A DNA stretch of 25,620 nt from PALSA-555 sp035468285. Its GTDB lineage: Bacteria > Actinomycetota > Acidimicrobiia > IMCC26256 > PALSA-555. The stretch's first letter is position 1, and every line of letters starts with the position of its first letter. The notes below the pieces were generated by a model. It ran no database searches. It saw only the letters and a list, made by a program, of their open reading frames with translations, and was not told the origin of the DNA. Positions 22,243 through 25,620 of the stretch are shown here, piece by piece. The position numbers and the translations under genes are program-made. The stretch covers positions 1 through 25,620 of the forward strand of contig DATISY010000098.1 of NCBI GenBank assembly GCA_035468285.1, written 5' to 3'.

Positions 22243-22387
22243 CGCGCCCGATCGACCGTGCGATATGGATGAGGGCCCATGACCGCCATCTTGTCCCACG
22301 GGGGCGGAGCGCCGCGGCAGGTCGTGTGGCGGGCGCCGGCAGGGCGGGCGAGACTCCGCGGATGCACGGGGCGAGGTGAGCGGGCCG
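22243..22387. promoter_or_regulatory. Divergent promoter region of the catabolic cluster
   Basis: 145 bp between the first genes of the minus-strand operon and of the plus-strand pair. It must hold both promoters and probably a shared operator. I can point to ATGG/CCAT arms around 22265-22280 and CCGCC/GGCGG arms around 22285-22310, but no palindrome strong enough to name an operator and no certain -35/-10 pair. Confidence 0.45.
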
Positions 22388-23575
22388 ATGTCGACGGATG
22401 CGCCGCTCGCCGGGATCCGGGTCCTGGACCTGACCACCTTCTTGTCGGGTCCGGTCGCGGCCCGCACACTGGCCGATCTCGGGGCGGACGTAATTCGCGT
22501 CGAGCCTCCGCGTGGCGACCCGACGCGGGCGGGGACGGGGCTGCGCCCCGGCGATCCGCCGTCGGCGTTCTACGTGGCGCTCCACCGGGATCGTCGCAGC
22601 ATGGTGCTCGACCTCAAGACCGACGCCGGTCGTGGGGTGCTGTACGACCTGGTCGGGGTCTCGGACGTGCTCCTCGAGAACTACCGTCCCGGCGTCACGG
22701 CTCGGCTCCAGATCAGCTACGACGACGTGCATCCCCGCAACGCGCGGCTCATCTACTGCACGATCACCGGATTCGGTCCGGACGGGCCCTACTCGCAACT
22801 GCCCGCCACGGACGGCGCGGTCCAAGCCTTCGGCGGGGTGCTCGAGCTGACCGGAGATCGGGACCAGATCGGGCTTCCCGTACCGATCCCGATCGCCGAC
22901 CTCGTGGCGGGTGCCACCGCGGCGCAGGGTGTCCTCGCCGCGCTCGTCGCGCGGTACCGCAATGGCGAGGGCACCCATCTCGACGTGAGCATGGTCGAGG
23001 CGCTGCTCGGATGGCTGCTGGTTGGGGATCGCGAGCACACCCTGGCACCGCCGACCACGCTGGTCGTACACGGCAGCGATGGCATCCCGGTGCTCGTGCA
23101 GACGAGCTTGCACTTTCAGCCGCGCTTCGCTGAGCTGCTCGCCGCCGTCCCGGGCTGTCAGAACCTTGTGACCGACGCCCGGTTCGCGACCCGCGAGCTC
23201 CGTCAGGAGCATCGGGACGACTACGAGCGGCTGGTCCGGCGCGCCTTCGCGTCGCGGTCGAGCTCCGAGTGGCTGAATGCCCTGCACGCGATCGGCATTC
23301 CCGCGTCGACGATCCAATCGGTCGACGAGGCTCTGCAGCACCCGCAGCTCGACCACCGGGCGGCGCGGGGCCTCGTCGATGTTCCTGGCCTCGGCACCCA
23401 GACGGTCCTCGCCTCGCCGTTCCGGTTCGACGGGCAGCGCAAGACCACGACGACATCGCCCCCGACGCTCGGTGAGCACACGGGTGTCGTCCTGCGCGCC
23501 GTCGCGGGCTACGACGACGAGACGGTTGCCGACCTGGCGGCCCGGGGCGCGTTCGGCCCCGGGCGGGTGGACTGA
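22388..23575 (+). CDS. CaiB/BaiF (class III) CoA-transferase
   Basis: A 395-aa class III CoA-transferase. The N-terminal family signature is GIRVLDLTTFLSGPVAARTLADLGADVIRVEPPRGD (9-44), followed by LDLKTDAGR, NYRPGVT and ITGFGPDGPYS. The nucleophilic Asp142 lies in ATDGAVQAFGG. Later parts, such as GEGTHLDVSMVEALL, fit the interlocked-ring dimer fold. It should move CoA between acyl groups, so the cluster has a second route to CoA esters besides the ligase. ATG 22388 has GAGGTG 9 nt upstream; GTG 22376 is an alternative. It starts divergently from the operon and is followed after 1 nt by the MDR reductase gene. Confidence 0.93.
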   Translation: MSTDAPLAGIRVLDLTTFLSGPVAARTLADLGADVIRVEPPRGDPTRAGTGLRPGDPPSAFYVALHRDRRSMVLDLKTDAGRGVLYDLVGVSDVLLENYRPGVTARLQISYDDVHPRNARLIYCTITGFGPDGPYSQLPATDGAVQAFGGVLELTGDRDQIGLPVPIPIADLVAGATAAQGVLAALVARYRNGEGTHLDVSMVEALLGWLLVGDREHTLAPPTTLVVHGSDGIPVLVQTSLHFQPRFAELLAAVPGCQNLVTDARFATRELRQEHRDDYERLVRRAFASRSSSEWLNALHAIGIPASTIQSVDEALQHPQLDHRAARGLVDVPGLGTQTVLASPFRFDGQRKTTTTSPPTLGEHTGVVLRAVAGYDDETVADLAARGAFGPGRVD

Positions 23576-23576
23576 G

Positions 23577-24566
23577 ATGCGCGCGCTGCGGGTTCATCGC
23601 CACGGGGAGCCGGACCAGGCGCTCCAGCTCGAGGACGTGTCGGCGCCAGTCCCCGAGCCGGGCCAGGTGACCGTCCGGGTCGCCGCGGCGGCGCTCGGTC
23701 TCCAGGACCTGCTGCTGGTCCGGGGCTCGTACCAGCTGAAGCCGCCGCTGCCCTTCACCCCGGGCATGGAGGCAGCCGGCACGGTCGTCGCCGTCGGGGA
23801 GGGCGTCGATGGGTCGTGGGTCGGTCAGCGGGTGGTGGGCGTCCCGGCGCTTCCCGACGGTGCGCTCGCAGAGTCCGCGCGCATGGTGGCCACCAACCTC
23901 TTTCGCCTTCCCGACGACGTGACCGATACCGACGCGGCGGCGACCCACATCTCTTTCACGACCGCGCACGTCGCGCTGCACCGCCGGGCCGCGCTGCAAC
24001 CCGGCGAGACGCTCCTCGTCCATGCCGGTGCGGGCGGGACCGGCTCCGCGGCCATCCAGCTCGGCGCCGTCGCGGGGGCCCGTGTGATCGCCACCGCGGG
24101 CTCCCCGGAACGGACCGCGGTCTGCCGCGAGCTGGGTGCGTCCGTCGCGATCGACTACCGCCGCGAGGACTTCGAGCCCGTGGTCCGGGACCTCACCGAC
24201 GGCCGTGGCGCGGACGTGATCTTCGACCCGGTGGGCGGTGACGTGTTCGACCGTTCCCGGCATTGCATCGCTTCCGAGGGCCGCCTGCTGCTCATCGGCT
24301 TCGCCTCCGGTGCACCCCAGACGATCAAGGCCAACGGGGTCCTCCTCGGCAACTACTCCGTGATGGGCGTCTACATGGGCGCGTACAGCCGGGACGCCGA
24401 TCGCGCCTTGGTGCGCGGCGTCCACGAGGACGTGATGCGGCTGCTGAGCGCGGGCACCGTTCGAGCGCTCGTCAGCCGCGAGGTGGGGCTGGACGAGGTT
24501 GCTGCGGCGTTGGCAGATCTGCGCGACCGGGGGGTGATCGGCCGGGTCGTGGTGCGTCCCGGTTGA
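23577..24566 (+). CDS. Zinc-free MDR family NADPH-dependent oxidoreductase (quinone reductase-like)
   Basis: A 329-aa medium-chain dehydrogenase/reductase. The GroES-like N-terminal half has ALGLQDLLLVRGSYQLKPPLPFTPGMEAAG without the cysteine/histidine zinc ligands of alcohol dehydrogenases. The nucleotide loop is HAGAGGTGSAAIQLGAV (149-165), the order seen in zeta-crystallin/QOR and in enoyl reductases. These enzymes reduce alpha,beta-unsaturated ketones or thioesters with NADPH. ATG 23577 follows the CoA-transferase stop with one base between (TGAGATG), so the two are co-translated. In the pathway it might saturate an enone or enoyl-CoA. A hairpin 18 nt after its stop ends the unit. Confidence 0.92.
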   Translation: MRALRVHRHGEPDQALQLEDVSAPVPEPGQVTVRVAAAALGLQDLLLVRGSYQLKPPLPFTPGMEAAGTVVAVGEGVDGSWVGQRVVGVPALPDGALAESARMVATNLFRLPDDVTDTDAAATHISFTTAHVALHRRAALQPGETLLVHAGAGGTGSAAIQLGAVAGARVIATAGSPERTAVCRELGASVAIDYRREDFEPVVRDLTDGRGADVIFDPVGGDVFDRSRHCIASEGRLLLIGFASGAPQTIKANGVLLGNYSVMGVYMGAYSRDADRALVRGVHEDVMRLLSAGTVRALVSREVGLDEVAAALADLRDRGVIGRVVVRPG

Positions 24567-24584
24567 GCCGCGCCTCGCGCCACG

Positions 24585-24620
24585 CGTGGGAGGCACCAAC
24601 GGGCACTGCCTCGTGCCACG
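24585..24620. terminator. Long imperfect hairpin, probable terminator between convergent genes
   Basis: GAGGCA (24590-24595) pairs with TGCCTC (24607-24612), and CGTGG (24585-24589) pairs with CCACG (24616-24620) across a three-base bulge, giving 11 bp in all with an 11-nt loop. It lies between the stop of the MDR gene (plus) and the stop of the SDR gene (minus). Confidence 0.55.
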
Positions 24621-24788
24621 CCCCGTCGAGCTCAGCGTGCAATCGCGCACGGTGACGAGCCGACGTCGATCAGGGGACGTCTCGTCCCTGGGCGTTCTGC
24701 CCCAGCCGGATCTGGAACGCGTTGCCCGCGGGTGACACGCGGGTGGGGTCATCCGGCGCGGCGCGCGAGCCAGCCGCCACGCGCGGCG

Positions 24789-25565
24789 TCAGGGCCAGGT
24801 AATCGCGTACTGCGTCGACTCGAGGACACGCCCCGTGACCCCGTCGGCGCGCTGCGCGGCCAGGAAGACCACCGCGGGGACGACCGCCTCGGGGTCGGTC
24901 CAGCCCGTCCAGTCGTAGTCCGCCCCGAGCTCGTGCATCGCGGTCTCGGTCTTGACCGCGCCGGGGCGCAAGGCGTTCACCGCGATACCGAGCGACGCGA
25001 CCTCGCCAGCGAGACCGGTGCTGAACCGTTCCAGCGCCGCCTTCGCGACCGAGTAGGTGAGGAAGCCGGGGGGCAGCCCGGTGATGTTCGGGTCGGCGGC
25101 GCCGGACGAGACGTTGATGATGCTCCCCCCGCCGGTCTCGCTCATCGCCGGCACGACTGCCCGGGCACTGACGTAGAGGCTCCGGACGTTGACGCGCATC
25201 GATTCGTCCCACTCGGCGGCGGTGCTGTCGAGGAAGGCGGCCCGGGTCGGGGCCATCGCGTTGTTGACCAGCGCGTCGACACGGCCGAACTCGGCCCGGG
25301 CCGTGTCGATCAACGCGACGATGTCGTCCTCGACCCCGATGTCGCAACGCCGGGCGACCGCGACGCCACCCTCGGCCCGGATGGCGTCGACGGTGGCGTG
25401 GATGGTGCCGGGCAGTCCCGTCGGCGTTTCGGTCTCGGTTCGGGCGGCGCAGACGACCGCGGCGCCGGCCCGGGCCAGGCCGAGGGCGAGGCCCCGGCCG
25501 ATCCCTCGTGACGCGCCGGTCACGATGGCAACCTGGCCGGCGAGCGATTGGGCCGGTGCTGGCAT
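24789..25565 (-). CDS. Short-chain dehydrogenase/reductase (SDR)
   Basis: A 258-aa classical SDR with TGASRGIG (16-23), Ala41-Arg42 after strand 2 (suggesting NADPH), NNAM (101-104) where NNAG is usual, and the catalytic residues Ser153/154 (NVSSG), Tyr171 and Lys175 (YSVAK). The C-terminus lacks the common VDGG and reads VTGRVLESTQYAITWP, so the substrate loop differs from the SDR at 20889. It is convergent with the MDR gene. Upstream of ATG 25565 no ribosome site is visible; a 10-codon frame (ATG 25596) ends at a TGA that overlaps the ATG as TGATG, so coupling with an upstream frame is possible. The start is therefore less certain than the frame. Confidence 0.9.
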   Translation of the reverse strand: MPAPAQSLAGQVAIVTGASRGIGRGLALGLARAGAAVVCAARTETETPTGLPGTIHATVDAIRAEGGVAVARRCDIGVEDDIVALIDTARAEFGRVDALVNNAMAPTRAAFLDSTAAEWDESMRVNVRSLYVSARAVVPAMSETGGGSIINVSSGAADPNITGLPPGFLTYSVAKAALERFSTGLAGEVASLGIAVNALRPGAVKTETAMHELGADYDWTGWTDPEAVVPAVVFLAAQRADGVTGRVLESTQYAITWP

Positions 25566-25620
25566 CAGGGCTGTTCTCGCGAGGGGGTGACGGTCATCTA
25601 GGGCCGCACCGGTGGGTAGT
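25566..25620. other. Upstream end of the window
   Basis: 55 bp upstream of the last SDR. On the minus strand it holds a 10-codon frame MTVTPSREQP directly overlapping the SDR start. No promoter can be fixed because the region is cut by the window edge. Confidence 0.3.

Noticed and set aside
22764..24752. 662-codon minus-strand frame opposite the CoA-transferase and MDR genes
   Set aside because: It is a shadow frame: low-complexity Arg/Gly/Pro content and no motif, while both plus-strand proteins are complete family members.

Overview
The window is a very GC-rich, gene-dense chromosomal segment with high G/C at third codon positions, GTG starts and many 4-bp start/stop overlaps. The protein content points to Actinomycetota: a GT87-type polyprenyl-linked mannosyltransferase relative, a DivIVA/Wag31-like coiled-coil protein, a DUF4234 protein, an actinobacterial lysozyme-like protein, and an Ltp/DUF35 pair. 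A class such as Acidimicrobiia is plausible (an HU without the long basic tail, and rich acyl-CoA catabolism), but that is inference. I see no rRNA, tRNA, CRISPR, transposase, integrase or phage gene, so this looks like ordinary chromosome.

Layout. (1) 30-3514, minus strand: a lysozyme-like membrane-anchored protein, then a polytopic glycosyltransferase whose stop overlaps the start of a secreted beta-propeller-like protein; this is an envelope group. (2) 3856-8396, plus strand: two membrane proteins of unknown function, a 14-TM drug-efflux-type MFS transporter coupled to a cytidylate-kinase-like protein, and a nucleoid protein HU. (3) 8441-10644, minus strand: a 253-aa protein with a possible RNase H-like fold, a DUF4234 membrane protein and a DivIVA-like coiled-coil protein. 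A 67-nt nested inverted repeat, possibly a structured leader RNA, lies between the first two. (4) 10915-14275, plus strand: the translational GTPase TypA/BipA, then a membrane protein combining a signal peptide, a bactofilin-like beta-helix, about five membrane segments and a histone-H1-like basic tail. (5) 14276-15943, minus strand: a fatty-acyl-CoA ligase whose stop codon abuts the stop of the preceding convergent gene. (6) 16043-16246, plus strand: a small 67-aa gene.

(7) 16279-22242, minus strand, is a tight seven-gene catabolic operon. In transcription order it encodes an NTF2/SnoaL-like protein, an SDR dehydrogenase, an acyl-CoA ligase, a crotonase, a DUF35 zinc-ribbon/OB protein, an Ltp (SCP-x thiolase-like) protein and a second NTF2/SnoaL-like paralogue. 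Divergent from it (22388-24566, plus) are a CaiB/BaiF CoA-transferase and a zinc-free MDR reductase. A convergent SDR gene (24789-25565, minus) closes the window. The Ltp protein lacks the thiolase nucleophilic cysteine and is encoded directly after a DUF35 partner. This is the arrangement of steroid side-chain retro-aldolases, so the cluster probably activates an acid to its CoA thioester, modifies it and cleaves a beta-hydroxyacyl-CoA by retro-aldol chemistry. The substrate cannot be read from the sequence. No transcription regulator for this cluster lies in the window.

The most unusual items are the bactofilin-like protein with an acid-free basic tail, the retro-aldolase operon bracketed by two NTF2 paralogues, and the 9290-9356 nested inverted repeat.
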